From contig JAEXAZ010000228.1 of NCBI GenBank assembly GCA_023394255.1, forward strand, positions 1 to 9,746: DNA of 9,746 nucleotides, in the 5' to 3' direction. How positions within the stretch are numbered: the stretch's first letter is position 1; each line of letters begins with the position of its first letter. Below are positions 1 through 7,651 of this stretch, piece after piece. The position numbers and the translations under genes are program-made. Under the pieces are notes generated by a model. The model made no database searches. It was not told the DNA's origin and saw only the letters and a list, made by a program, of their open reading frames with translations. The DNA comes from Bacillota bacterium. GTDB lineage: Bacteria; Bacillota; Clostridia; Oscillospirales; Ruminococcaceae.

Positions 1-1773
1 GGTCATCTGCTGACCACCGTCCAGCAGGAGGCCCTGATTAATTTCCCGATCCCCGTGATGGTCTGTGACGGCGGCGGAGAAATCCTGTGGGCAAACCAGC
101 AGGCGCAGCGCGGCGTCCTGGATGGCGAAAATATCTATTCCAAAAGCGTTTATACCATCCTGACCGGCCTGGATATTACCCGCCGCTGCCCGGACAGCGG
201 ATATGAGGTAGACTATAAGGGGCGGCACTTTGTGGCGTACGTTACCCGTGCGGTCGACAACCATCAGGACCTGTATATGGTCTATTTCTTTGATAACACC
301 GAGCTGAAGCAGCTTGCCCATGAATATTTCGAAACACGCCCTTCCATTATGCTTCTGGTTGTGGATAACTATGAAGAGCTCCAGCAGACCATGAAGGACA
401 ACGAGCGTTCCCGCCTGATGGGGCAGATCGAATATACCGTCAGCAAATACGTTTCGGAAAACGGCGGGCTGATGGTGAAAACCGAGCGGGACCGTTTTAT
501 CGTCATCATCGAAGAACGCAATCTCAGGGGGATTATCTCTTCCAGGTTTGAGATTCTGGAAGAGGTGCGCGCCGTCGAAAACGAGGCCAATCAGGTTCCC
601 ACGCTTTCCATCGGTGTCGGCCGGGATGCTTCGACCCTCAGCGAAAGCGAGCAGTTCGCGCGGCAGGCTGTGGACATGGCGCTGGGACGCGGCGGGGATC
701 AGGCCGCTGTGCGCAGCGCTTCCGGCTATGAATTTTTCGGCGGGGTTTCCAATGGGGTTGAAAAGCGCACCAAGGTAAAAACCCGTATTGTGGCGACGGC
801 TTTGTCGGAACTGATGAACGGCAGCGACAATGTGCTGGTCATGGGGCACCAGAACTCCGATCTGGACTGCTTCGGCGCTTCTGTCGGGATCTTAAAGGCC
901 GCCCGCCTGATGGGCAAGGACGCATGGCTGGTCGTCCGCCGCGACAAAAACCTGGTGGGCCCTTTATATGACAAACTGCTGGAAAACGGCTATAACGGGC
1001 TGTTTATCGAACCCGAGGAAGCACTGTCCCATATCAGCAGAAAAACGCTGCTGGTGATCTGCGATACACATGTGCAGACGTTTCTGGAGTCGGCGGAAGT
1101 ATTTGAAGCCTGCAAGTCCGTTGTGGTGATTGACCATCACCGCAAGATGGTGGGGCATATTGAAAACGCCGTGATCTTCTATCATGAGCCTTACGCGTCC
1201 AGCGCGTCGGAAATGGTGACGGAACTGGTGCAGTATTTCGGCGAACGCTACCGCATCGGCCGCTACGAGGCGGAAGCTCTGCTGGCCGGCATTATGCTGG
1301 ATACCAAAAATTTTGTGATCAAGACGGGCGTCCGCACCTTTGAAGCGGCCGCTTATCTGCGCAAAATCGGCGCGGATACGGTGGAGGTGCGCAAGCTCTT
1401 TGCCATCCAGATGGGGGCGTACCAGCTGAAAGCACAGCTGGTCGCCAACGCCGAAATTTATAAAGGCTGCGCGATTGCCGTTTCTCCCGACCGGGTGATT
1501 CCGGATATTCAGGTGACTGCCGCGCAGGCGGCGGATGAACTGCTGAACATCAGCGGGGTGCAGGCGTCGTTTCTGATTTTCCGCATTGGCGATGGGGTCT
1601 CCTATTCGGCACGGAGCATGGGGCAGTTGAATGTCCAGCTGATTATGGAAAAGCTGGGCGGGGGAGGGCACCACACGATGGCCGGAGCCCAGATCGCAAA
1701 TATCAGTCTGGAAGAGGCAAACTCCAGGCTGACTGCGGCGATCGACGAATTTTTTGAAGAAAACAGCCGATAG
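1..1773 (+). CDS. gdpP: Cyclic-di-AMP phosphodiesterase GdpP (DHH/DHHA1 family), 5' end missing
   Basis: Membrane-anchored phosphodiesterase that hydrolyses c-di-AMP to pApA, affecting potassium/osmolyte balance and wall stress. The frame is open from base 1, so the start lies outside the window; 590 codons are visible against roughly 650-660 in the family. The missing part should hold the two N-terminal membrane helices. Visible order (codons counted from base 1): a PAS-like domain about 12-100; a degenerate GGDEF domain about 105-235, with ERDRF at 162-166 where GGDEF would sit, so cyclase activity is not expected; a DHH domain with HQNSDLD (H283, D287, D289), D355 in CDTH, the DHH triad at 378-380 and D434 in MLDT, together a complete metal-binding set; and a DHHA1 domain with GGGGHH at 553-558. 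The GTG/ATG pair at 55-60 lies inside the PAS domain and is not the start. It is the first visible gene of a run with rplI and dnaB, as in B. subtilis. Family evidence says GdpP is inhibited by ppGpp. Confidence 0.96.
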   Translation, partial: GHLLTTVQQEALINFPIPVMVCDGGGEILWANQQAQRGVLDGENIYSKSVYTILTGLDITRRCPDSGYEVDYKGRHFVAYVTRAVDNHQDLYMVYFFDNTELKQLAHEYFETRPSIMLLVVDNYEELQQTMKDNERSRLMGQIEYTVSKYVSENGGLMVKTERDRFIVIIEERNLRGIISSRFEILEEVRAVENEANQVPTLSIGVGRDASTLSESEQFARQAVDMALGRGGDQAAVRSASGYEFFGGVSNGVEKRTKVKTRIVATALSELMNGSDNVLVMGHQNSDLDCFGASVGILKAARLMGKDAWLVVRRDKNLVGPLYDKLLENGYNGLFIEPEEALSHISRKTLLVICDTHVQTFLESAEVFEACKSVVVIDHHRKMVGHIENAVIFYHEPYASSASEMVTELVQYFGERYRIGRYEAEALLAGIMLDTKNFVIKTGVRTFEAAAYLRKIGADTVEVRKLFAIQMGAYQLKAQLVANAEIYKGCAIAVSPDRVIPDIQVTAAQAADELLNISGVQASFLIFRIGDGVSYSARSMGQLNVQLIMEKLGGGGHHTMAGAQIANISLEEANSRLTAAIDEFFEENSR

Positions 1774-1836
1774 CCTGTTTTACATCATTTATTTATTGCC
1801 AGACAGTCCGAATTTATATAGATAGGGGTTTTAAAC

Positions 1837-2286
1837 ATGAAAGTAATTTTGACAAAAGATGTGCAGGGCAGCGGTAAAAAAGGCGACCTTGTAAATGTTT
1901 CAGACGGGTACGCCCGCAATTTTCTGCTGCCGAAAGGGCTTGCGGTCGAGGCAAACGCGCAGGCAATGGGAGAATTGAAGGCCAAAGAGGCTGCCGCGGC
2001 CCACAAGGCGGCTGTTGAAAAACAGGCGGCGCTGGATCTCGCTGCGAAACTGGAAGGCAAGACCGTCAAGCTCACCGCAAAAGCGGGGGCAAACGGCAAG
2101 CTCTTCGGTTCTGTCACGGCCAAAGAAATTTCGGAGGAGCTGAAAAAGCAGTTCGGCGCTGAAATTGACAAACGGAAAATCTCGCTGGATTCCGACATCA
2201 AGGCGTTTGGGAGCTATACGGCCGTGGTGAAGCTCCATCCCGGCATTACCGCGAGCATCTATGTGGTAGTCGGGGAAGCGGCATGA
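1837..2286 (+). CDS. rplI: 50S ribosomal protein L9
   Basis: Large-subunit protein bound to 23S rRNA near the base of the L1 stalk; it supports reading-frame maintenance and subunit quality. The 149 residues match the family's usual 148-150. The N-terminal rRNA-binding domain is clear: MKVILTKDVQGSGKKGD, then the signature NVSDGYARNFLLPKGLA at about residues 20-36. An alanine/lysine-rich connecting helix spans about 41-75 and a C-terminal alpha/beta domain runs to the end. The ATG follows AGGGG (1824-1828) with an 8-nt spacer. It lies 63 nt after gdpP with no terminator hairpin between, and 35 nt before dnaB, so co-transcription is likely. Identification is firm. Confidence 0.98.
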   Translation: MKVILTKDVQGSGKKGDLVNVSDGYARNFLLPKGLAVEANAQAMGELKAKEAAAAHKAAVEKQAALDLAAKLEGKTVKLTAKAGANGKLFGSVTAKEISEELKKQFGAEIDKRKISLDSDIKAFGSYTAVVKLHPGITASIYVVVGEAA

Positions 2287-2307
2287 AGTTCATGAAGTAA
2301 TTTGCAT

Positions 2308-2315
2308 AAGGGGGG
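2308..2315 (+). promoter_or_regulatory. Strong Shine-Dalgarno that decides the TTG start of dnaB
   Basis: AAGGGGGG lies 6 nt before TTG 2322. The alternative ATG at 2361 has no such sequence before it and would remove 13 residues that the family normally has before the conserved NLEAEQSVLG segment. The TTG is therefore the better start. Confidence 0.75.
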
Positions 2316-2321
2316 CAAAGC

Positions 2322-3677
2322 TTGGCGGATTTTGACATAAGCGGACAGTACGGCCAGCAGATGCCCTATAATCTGGAAGCGGAACAGAGCGTGCTCGGCG
2401 CTGTTCTGATCGACCCGGCATGCTTCCCGGCGGTTATGGAAAACCTGCGCACGGATATGTTCCACCGTCCGCAGCATCAGCAGATCTTCGACGCATTCCT
2501 GGGCATGTTTACCCGCAATGAGGTCATGGACTTCATTACCATCCTGGAGGAGGTCAAGCGGCAGGAAGTTTTTGAAACCGCGGAAGACGCGAAAATTTAC
2601 CTGACAAATCTCGCGCAGGTTGTGCCGTCTTCGGCAAATGTGGAGGCTTACTGCCGGATTATCCGTGAAAAATATTACATCCGCAGGCTGATTACCGCCT
2701 CGCGGGAGATTATAGAGATGGCGCAGGAGCCGCAGGCGGATTCGGACATGCTGCTCGACAGCGCGGAGCAGACAATCTTCGACATCCGGCAGGGGCGCAA
2801 TACCAGCGCGTTCAAGCATATCCGCACGGCAATTACCGAAACCTACGAAACCCTTCAAAGGCTGTCGGGCGAGGACAGGGAGCGGTATAAAGGCATTTCC
2901 ACAGGCTACCCGGCGCTGGACCATGTGATTACAGGGCTGAATAAGTCCGACCTCATTCTGATTGCCGCCCGTCCCGGCATGGGCAAGACTTCTTTCGCGC
3001 TGAATATTGCGGAAAATGTGGCGACAAAAACGGATAAAACGATCGCGGTGTTTTCCCTCGAAATGAGCAGCGAGCAGCTTGCGCAAAGGCTGCTGTCGTC
3101 CCAGGCATCTGTGGAGGGCAAGTCCCTGCGGACGGGGGAACTCTCCGGCGACGACTGGGTCCGCATCGCGATGGCGTCGCAGGTGCTTTCCAAGGCGGAT
3201 ATCTATCTGGACGATACCCCGGGTATCACCATCGGGGAGATGAAAGCAAAGCTGCGTAGGCTCCGCAAGGTGGATGTGGTAATCATCGACTACCTGCAAC
3301 TGATGTCGTCCGGGCGGCGGATTGAAAACCGCGTGCAGGAAATCTCTGAAATTACCCGAAACCTCAAAATTATGGCGAAAGAATTAAATGTTCCGGTGAT
3401 TACCCTGTCCCAGCTGTCCCGCGGCCCGGAATCCCGTGCCGACCACAAACCGATGCTTTCCGATTTGCGTGAGTCAGGGTCCATTGAGCAGGATGCGGAT
3501 ATCGTGCTGCTCTTGTACCGTGAGGACTATTACGCGCGTGAAGAGGCGGAAGAACGCAACATCGTGGAATGCGATGTTGCGAAAAACCGCCATGGCGAAG
3601 TTGGCGTCGTGAAGCTTGGATGGGATAACCGTTATACAAGATTTACCAATTTGGAGTTATCGCGTCATGAACCATAA
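2322..3677 (+). CDS. dnaB: Replicative DNA helicase DnaB (DnaC in B. subtilis naming)
   Basis: Hexameric 5'-3' helicase that unwinds DNA at the fork and recruits primase. It has 451 residues, close to the usual ~450. The N-terminal primase-interacting domain begins at NLEAEQSVLGAVLIDP (about residues 17-32) and runs to about 125. A linker follows, then the RecA-like ATPase domain from about 190. Walker A is ARPGMGKT with K222 and T223; Walker B is VVIIDYLQLM with D323; the later SQLSRGPESR and LRESGSIEQDADIV segments are typical of DnaB. The C-terminus ends in the usual GWDNRYTRF segment. No intein interrupts the ATPase domain. Start is TTG with a strong ribosome binding site. The gene follows rplI by 35 nt, and its last 11 nt overlap tilS. 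Confidence 0.98.
   Translation: MADFDISGQYGQQMPYNLEAEQSVLGAVLIDPACFPAVMENLRTDMFHRPQHQQIFDAFLGMFTRNEVMDFITILEEVKRQEVFETAEDAKIYLTNLAQVVPSSANVEAYCRIIREKYYIRRLITASREIIEMAQEPQADSDMLLDSAEQTIFDIRQGRNTSAFKHIRTAITETYETLQRLSGEDRERYKGISTGYPALDHVITGLNKSDLILIAARPGMGKTSFALNIAENVATKTDKTIAVFSLEMSSEQLAQRLLSSQASVEGKSLRTGELSGDDWVRIAMASQVLSKADIYLDDTPGITIGEMKAKLRRLRKVDVVIIDYLQLMSSGRRIENRVQEISEITRNLKIMAKELNVPVITLSQLSRGPESRADHKPMLSDLRESGSIEQDADIVLLLYREDYYAREEAEERNIVECDVAKNRHGEVGVVKLGWDNRYTRFTNLELSRHEP
3651..3656 (+). promoter_or_regulatory. Ribosome binding site for tilS inside the dnaB 3' end
   Basis: TTGGAG sits 10 nt before ATG 3667, within the last codons of dnaB. It supports starting tilS at 3667 rather than at the in-frame ATG 3616, which would add 17 residues and a 62-nt overlap with dnaB. 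GTG 3664 is one codon upstream and less likely. Confidence 0.65.
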
Positions 3678-5055
3678 GGCGAGAGCTACAATTGAACAAT
3701 TCGCAATGCTTCGGCAGGGCGACACGGTTACGGCGGCGGTTTCGGGCGGCGCCGATTCGGTCGCGCTGCTCGATTTTTTATGTTCGGCCGCGGACCTCGG
3801 CCTGCATGTGCGCGCCTGCCATCTGAACCACTGTCTGCGCGGGGAAGAAAGCGACCGCGACGAACAGCTTGTCCGTACCATGTGCGCGCAGTATGGCGTC
3901 CCGCTTGATGTGCGCAGGGTGAAAATCCGGCAGCTTGCGCGGGAGCGCGGAACTTCCCTGGAGATAACCGGCCGTGAGGAACGGTATGCTTTTTTTGCGG
4001 AACTGGCCGAAAAATATCACAGTAAAATTGCAACGGCGCACACGCTTTCCGATACGGCGGAAACAGTCCTGCTCAACCTCGCCCGCGGCACCGGGATCAC
4101 CGGCCTGTGCGGGATTCCTCCGGTCCGAGGCCCCATTATCCGGCCGCTGATTGCCTGTTCGCGCGAAGAGATTGAACGTTACTGCACCGCGCATAACCTG
4201 TGCTATGTTACGGACAGCACGAATCTTTCCAACGACTATACGCGAAATCATATCCGGCATAACATCGTCCCTCAGCTGGCCCGTATCAATCAAAGCGCCC
4301 TGGGCGCGATCGGCCGTTTGACCGATATGCTGCGTCTGGACGCGGATTACCTGCAGCAGCAGGCGCTGACGGAGGCCGGACGGTGCGCGGCGGAAGGCGG
4401 ATTTTCACTGGAAAAACTGGCCGGGCTGCATCCTGCCGTCCGCTCGAGAATCGTTTCGGGGATGCTGGAAGATCATGGAATCGAGCGCAGCGCGGAACGG
4501 ATCAGCCTGATTGAGGAAATGATAACAGGTGGAAAACGCCGTGTGCTGCAGGTCGGGAAAAACTGGTATATTACGGCGCGCGGGGGCATCCTGCGCGCCG
4601 AGTGCCGCACAAGACGGAAAAGCGACCCGCTCAGGCAGGTAGCGGTCAGAAAAAACGGTCTTGACGGACAAACGATTCCGCTTGGGAATCGGAAAACAGT
4701 GACTTTTTCCGTATTGAATTGTGCAGATTATGAAATTTTTGAGAACAATACCGATTTGGTATTAAAAAATGCTGCGGATTATGATAAAATAAGTTCTGAT
4801 ATTTTTTTACGTTCGCGGCAGGCGGGAGATAAAATGAAACCCGCTAACCGCGGCTGCACAAAGTCGCTGAAAAAACTGTTCAGTGAACTTGCCCTGCGTG
4901 ACAGGGAACAGCTGTGTGTGGCAGCGGATGGCGAGGGCGTGGTGTTTGTGGAAAATATCGGTGTGGATGAGCGGGTCAAAGTGGATCGCGGTACCCGCAA
5001 TGTATTAACATTTACGATTACTCAGTCGGAAGATTACGGAGGGCGACAGGCGTGA
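3667..5055 (+). CDS. tilS: tRNA(Ile2)-lysidine synthase TilS
   Basis: ATP-dependent N-type PP-loop enzyme that attaches lysine to C34 of the CAU-anticodon tRNA-Ile, letting it decode AUA and be charged with isoleucine; generally essential. From ATG 3667 the protein has 462 residues, near the family's ~430-470. The PP-loop SGGADS is at residues 26-31, and the family segment DSTN....YTRNHIR at 183-197. A middle substrate-binding domain spans about 210-310. The C-terminal TilS domain includes RSRQAGDKMKP from 382, followed by a lysine-rich stretch. The gene overlaps dnaB by 11 nt and hpt by 4 nt, implying translational coupling on both sides. The stretch 4690-4810 is clearly richer in A/T than the rest of the gene. 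In B. subtilis, TilS and HprT have been reported to cooperate in activating ftsH; whether that applies here is unknown. Confidence 0.96.
   Translation: MNHKARATIEQFAMLRQGDTVTAAVSGGADSVALLDFLCSAADLGLHVRACHLNHCLRGEESDRDEQLVRTMCAQYGVPLDVRRVKIRQLARERGTSLEITGREERYAFFAELAEKYHSKIATAHTLSDTAETVLLNLARGTGITGLCGIPPVRGPIIRPLIACSREEIERYCTAHNLCYVTDSTNLSNDYTRNHIRHNIVPQLARINQSALGAIGRLTDMLRLDADYLQQQALTEAGRCAAEGGFSLEKLAGLHPAVRSRIVSGMLEDHGIERSAERISLIEEMITGGKRRVLQVGKNWYITARGGILRAECRTRRKSDPLRQVAVRKNGLDGQTIPLGNRKTVTFSVLNCADYEIFENNTDLVLKNAADYDKISSDIFLRSRQAGDKMKPANRGCTKSLKKLFSELALRDREQLCVAADGEGVVFVENIGVDERVKVDRGTRNVLTFTITQSEDYGGRQA
4756..4785 (+). promoter_or_regulatory. Possible internal sigma-A promoter within tilS, ahead of hpt-ftsH
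   Basis: TTGGTA (4756-4761) and TATGAT (4780-4785) are 18 nt apart, inside an unusually AT-rich stretch of tilS. It could give hpt and ftsH a separate promoter. AT-rich coding DNA yields such matches by chance, so the call is weak. Confidence 0.25.
5038..5043 (+). promoter_or_regulatory. Ribosome binding site deciding the GTG start of hpt
   Basis: GGAGGG lies 8 nt before GTG 5052, at the very end of tilS. Spacing and strength are near ideal and make the non-ATG start convincing. The GTGA overlap couples hpt to tilS termination. Confidence 0.75.
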
Positions 5056-5621
5056 CAGACGATATCTTAAAAGTGCTCATCGGCGAAAATGAAATCAAAC
5101 AAAAGGTGCGGGAGCTTGGCAAAACGATTTCTTCAGATTATGAGGGAAAGAATGTGCTTGTACTCGGGGTTCTGAAGGGCTCGTTCGTTTTTATGGCGGA
5201 TCTGATCCGTGAGCTGAGCATCCCGGTTGAAGTGGAATTTATGGCGGTTTCCAGTTATCATTCCGGCGTAAAAACTTCCGGAGTGGTTAAGATAATCAAG
5301 GATATTGATATTAACCCTCAGAATTTACACATATTGATTGTCGAGGATATTCTGGACAGCGGCCTGACACTGAGCTACCTCAAAGGCCTGCTGATGCAGC
5401 GGGGTGCCACAGACATCAGGATTGCGACTCTGCTCGATAAGCCTGCCCGCCGGATTGCGGATATCAAAGCCGATTACACCTGCTTTGAGGTGCCGGATGA
5501 GTTTGTTGTGGGGTACGGGCTTGATTATGCGGAACAATACAGGAATCTCCCTTATGTCGGCGTGTTGAAGCCAGAAGTTTATGGACAGCCCGCCGCCCCG
5601 GAAAGGGAAGCTAAGGGCTGA
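5052..5621 (+). CDS. hpt: Hypoxanthine(-guanine) phosphoribosyltransferase
   Basis: Cytoplasmic purine-salvage enzyme that converts hypoxanthine or guanine plus PRPP into IMP or GMP. It has 189 residues, slightly longer than the usual ~180 because of a short proline/alanine/charged C-terminal tail. Type I phosphoribosyltransferase features are complete: the VLKGSFVFMADL segment near residues 40-51, a flexible-loop region around SSYHSG, and the PRPP-binding motif VEDILDSG at 97-104 with acidic residues E98, D99 and D102. The DEFVVGYGLDY segment near 150-160 is typical of base recognition in HPRTs. GTG start with strong RBS; 4-nt overlap with tilS and 1-nt overlap with ftsH (TGATG). Firmicute HPRTs are known to be inhibited by (p)ppGpp, relevant because GdpP upstream is also a ppGpp target. 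Whether guanine, hypoxanthine or both are used cannot be told from the sequence. Confidence 0.95.
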   Translation: MTDDILKVLIGENEIKQKVRELGKTISSDYEGKNVLVLGVLKGSFVFMADLIRELSIPVEVEFMAVSSYHSGVKTSGVVKIIKDIDINPQNLHILIVEDILDSGLTLSYLKGLLMQRGATDIRIATLLDKPARRIADIKADYTCFEVPDEFVVGYGLDYAEQYRNLPYVGVLKPEVYGQPAAPEREAKG

Positions 5622-7594
5622 TGCCCAATGATTTTGACAGGAGTGAAAAAAATTTGAACAAAAAGTCGAAAGGCATCGGTATCTATGTTTCAGTATTCCT
5701 GCTGCTGATGCTAATGGCAGTCATGTTGCTTTCATCGAGCATGAAAACTCCGACTTCCGTGAAGTATTCCGAGGTGCTCGGGTATTTCCAAAGGCTGGAA
5801 GTCAAGGAATTTGAGCTTGATCAAAACACAGGAAAACTGAATCTGACGCTGATTGATGATAAAAAGCTGACGGATTATAAAATTCCGAACCTCAGTATTT
5901 TTTATAACGATGTCAACGGAACGCTCGCCGATGGGAGCGACGACCTGATTGCCGCTTACAATGCGGCGAATCCGGACGCGCCGATGACGTTTGATTATAT
6001 CCCGGTGAAAGAATATCCGGTCTGGCTCAGCTTCCTCCCGACGCTGCTGCTGGTCGGCATGCTGGTATTCTTCTATGTGATGATGATGCGGCAGGCGCGC
6101 GGAGGCGGCACCGGCGGAGTTATGAGCTTTGGAAAGGCCAAGCCCCGCGCTCCGGAAGAGGGCCCCAAAATTACGTTTAACGATGTTGCGGGCGCCGAGG
6201 AGGAAAAAGAAGAGCTGGTTGAAATCGTTGAATTCCTCAGGAATCCGAATAAGTTCAACGCGCTGGGCGCGCGCATTCCCAAGGGTGTTTTGCTGATGGG
6301 CCCTCCGGGAACCGGTAAGACGCTGCTTGCAAAGGCGGTCGCAGGTGAGGCGGGGGTCCCGTTCTTCTCCATTTCCGGCTCAGACTTTGTAGAAATGTTC
6401 GTGGGTGTCGGTGCGTCCCGTGTCCGTGACCTGTTCGAGCAGGCAAAGAAAAACGCCCCCTCCATCATTTTCATCGATGAGATCGATGCGGTCGGCCGTC
6501 ATCGCGGCGCCGGACTCGGCGGTGGGCACGATGAGCGTGAGCAGACGCTGAATCAGCTGCTTGTTGAGATGGACGGTTTTGGAACCAACAGCGGCGTCAT
6601 TGTGATTGCCGCGACCAACCGCCGCGACATTCTGGACCCGGCTTTGCTGCGCCCCGGTCGTTTTGACCGCCAGATCGCGGTCGGATATCCGGACATTAAG
6701 GGCCGTGAAGCAATCCTGCGTGTTCACACACGCAGCAAGCCGGTCGGCCCGGATGTGGATCTCAAGACGATCGCCGCGTCCACGGTAGGATTTACCGGGG
6801 CGGATCTGGAAAATCTTTGCAATGAGGCCGCGCTGCTTTCCGCCAAGAAGGGCCTGAAGGCAATCACGATGACGGAAATTGAAGAAGCGACCATTAAAGT
6901 GATCGCGGGACCGGAAAAGCGTTCCCATGTTGTTACTGAAAAAGACAAAAAACTGACGGCTTATCATGAGGCAGGCCATGCGGTCTGTACTTACTATCTG
7001 CCGACACAGGACCCGGTTCACCAGATTTCCATTGTCCCCCGCGGAATGGCCGGCGGTTACACGCTGTCTTTGCCCGGTGAGGATAAGTCCTATGTGACCA
7101 AGCGGGAGATGAACGAGGATATCGTCACGCTGCTGGGCGGGCGCATGGCGGAAAAGCTGGTGCTGGAAGACATCTCCACAGGAGCTTCCAACGACATTGA
7201 AAGGGCCACAAAAGTCGCCCGCAATATGATCATGCGGTATGGCTTCTCCGAAAAATTAGGGCCGATCGTTTACGGCCATGATGAGGATGAGATTTTCCTG
7301 GGACGTGACTTTAATAACACGCCCAGCTATTCCGAAAATGTGGCGGCAGAGATTGACGCTGAAATCCGTGAAATCATCGATACCGCTTATGAACGTGCCC
7401 GCGATATCCTGACGGAACATATGGATCGGCTGCATCAGGTGGCGCAGTTCCTGTTTAAACATGAGCGGATGGAAGAAGCGGAATTTGCCGCGATGATGCA
7501 GGGCCTGCCTGTTCCGGGAGAAACAGAAGAAGAAGCGCCCAAAGCGGAGCAGGATATCAGCCAGCTCCCCGAAGCGGACAAAACAGCCGAATAG
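5621..7594 (+). CDS. ftsH: ATP-dependent zinc metalloprotease FtsH
   Basis: Hexameric membrane AAA+ protease that degrades damaged membrane proteins and selected soluble regulators. From ATG 5621 it has 657 residues, in the usual range. Membrane helix 1 spans about 19-38; an extracytoplasmic domain of ~95 residues follows; helix 2 spans about 135-157. The AAA domain has Walker A GPPGTGKT at 227-234, Walker B FIDEID with D286 and E287, and a second region of homology with ATNRRD and RPGRFDR around 330-350. The protease domain has zinc motif HEAGH at 449-453 and likely third zinc ligand D525 in GASNDIE. The C-terminus is a Glu/Ala-rich acidic tail. Start choice is open: ATG 5621 overlaps the hpt stop, but TTG 5654, with AGGAG 10 nt before it, gives a 646-residue protein beginning MNKKSKG, which resembles many FtsH N-termini. 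Last gene of the tight run. Confidence 0.97.
   Translation: MPNDFDRSEKNLNKKSKGIGIYVSVFLLLMLMAVMLLSSSMKTPTSVKYSEVLGYFQRLEVKEFELDQNTGKLNLTLIDDKKLTDYKIPNLSIFYNDVNGTLADGSDDLIAAYNAANPDAPMTFDYIPVKEYPVWLSFLPTLLLVGMLVFFYVMMMRQARGGGTGGVMSFGKAKPRAPEEGPKITFNDVAGAEEEKEELVEIVEFLRNPNKFNALGARIPKGVLLMGPPGTGKTLLAKAVAGEAGVPFFSISGSDFVEMFVGVGASRVRDLFEQAKKNAPSIIFIDEIDAVGRHRGAGLGGGHDEREQTLNQLLVEMDGFGTNSGVIVIAATNRRDILDPALLRPGRFDRQIAVGYPDIKGREAILRVHTRSKPVGPDVDLKTIAASTVGFTGADLENLCNEAALLSAKKGLKAITMTEIEEATIKVIAGPEKRSHVVTEKDKKLTAYHEAGHAVCTYYLPTQDPVHQISIVPRGMAGGYTLSLPGEDKSYVTKREMNEDIVTLLGGRMAEKLVLEDISTGASNDIERATKVARNMIMRYGFSEKLGPIVYGHDEDEIFLGRDFNNTPSYSENVAAEIDAEIREIIDTAYERARDILTEHMDRLHQVAQFLFKHERMEEAEFAAMMQGLPVPGETEEEAPKAEQDISQLPEADKTAE
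5639..5643 (+). promoter_or_regulatory. Alternative ribosome binding site inside the ftsH 5' end
   Basis: AGGAG is 10 nt before in-frame TTG 5654. It is a better Shine-Dalgarno than the AAGGG only 3 nt before ATG 5621; a GGGAAG 10 nt before ATG 5621 is intermediate. It marks TTG 5654 as a serious alternative start. Confidence 0.45.
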
Positions 7595-7609
7595 CTTAAA
7601 AATATGCGT

Positions 7610-7633
7610 GCGGACGGCATCCGGGCCGTCCGC
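7610..7633 (+). terminator. Perfect 9-bp hairpin after ftsH, no U-tract
   Basis: GCGGACGGC (7610-7618) pairs perfectly with GCCGTCCGC (7625-7633) around the 6-nt loop ATCCGG. It lies 15 nt after the ftsH stop. CTCCTATG follows rather than a run of T, so it is not a standard Rho-independent terminator. It may protect the 3' end of the upstream message, act as a partial terminator, or work with the next hairpin. Confidence 0.45.
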
Positions 7634-7635
7634 CT

Positions 7636-7651
7636 CCTATGTCCTCATAGG
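7636..7651 (+). other. Second hairpin just upstream of the kinase ribosome binding site
   Basis: CCTATG (7636-7641) pairs with CATAGG (7646-7651) around loop TCCT. It begins 2 nt after the preceding hairpin and ends 3 nt before the Shine-Dalgarno AGGGAGG (7655-7661) of the next gene. That position could influence translation or mRNA processing; no function is shown by the sequence. Confidence 0.4.

Noticed and set aside
55..60. GTG/ATG as the start of gdpP
   Set aside because: The frame is open to base 1 and the codons fall inside the PAS-like domain; the membrane helices and true start must lie upstream.
162..235. Active diguanylate cyclase in the first gene
   Set aside because: Residues ERDRF occupy the GGDEF position; such degeneracy is normal for GdpP and indicates no cyclase activity.
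964..1674. Minus-strand open frame (236 codons) opposite gdpP
   Set aside because: Opposite the catalytic DHH/DHHA1 domains, where the plus-strand protein is clearly constrained; no recognisable domain in the antisense product.
1796..1824. Possible promoter TTGCCA-17-TAGATA before rplI
   Set aside because: The -10 match is weak and the start point would fall inside or next to the rplI ribosome binding site, leaving almost no leader.
2259..3299. Long open frame on the minus strand (346 codons) across rplI end and dnaB
   Set aside because: Lies wholly opposite dnaB, whose motifs are complete; the translation resembles no family I recognise and is rich in His/Arg/Leu, as expected of a GC-biased antisense frame.
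3616..3666. Upstream ATG extension of tilS
   Set aside because: Would add 17 residues overlapping dnaB codons; ATG 3667 has a ribosome binding site and places the PP-loop at the usual distance from the N-terminus.
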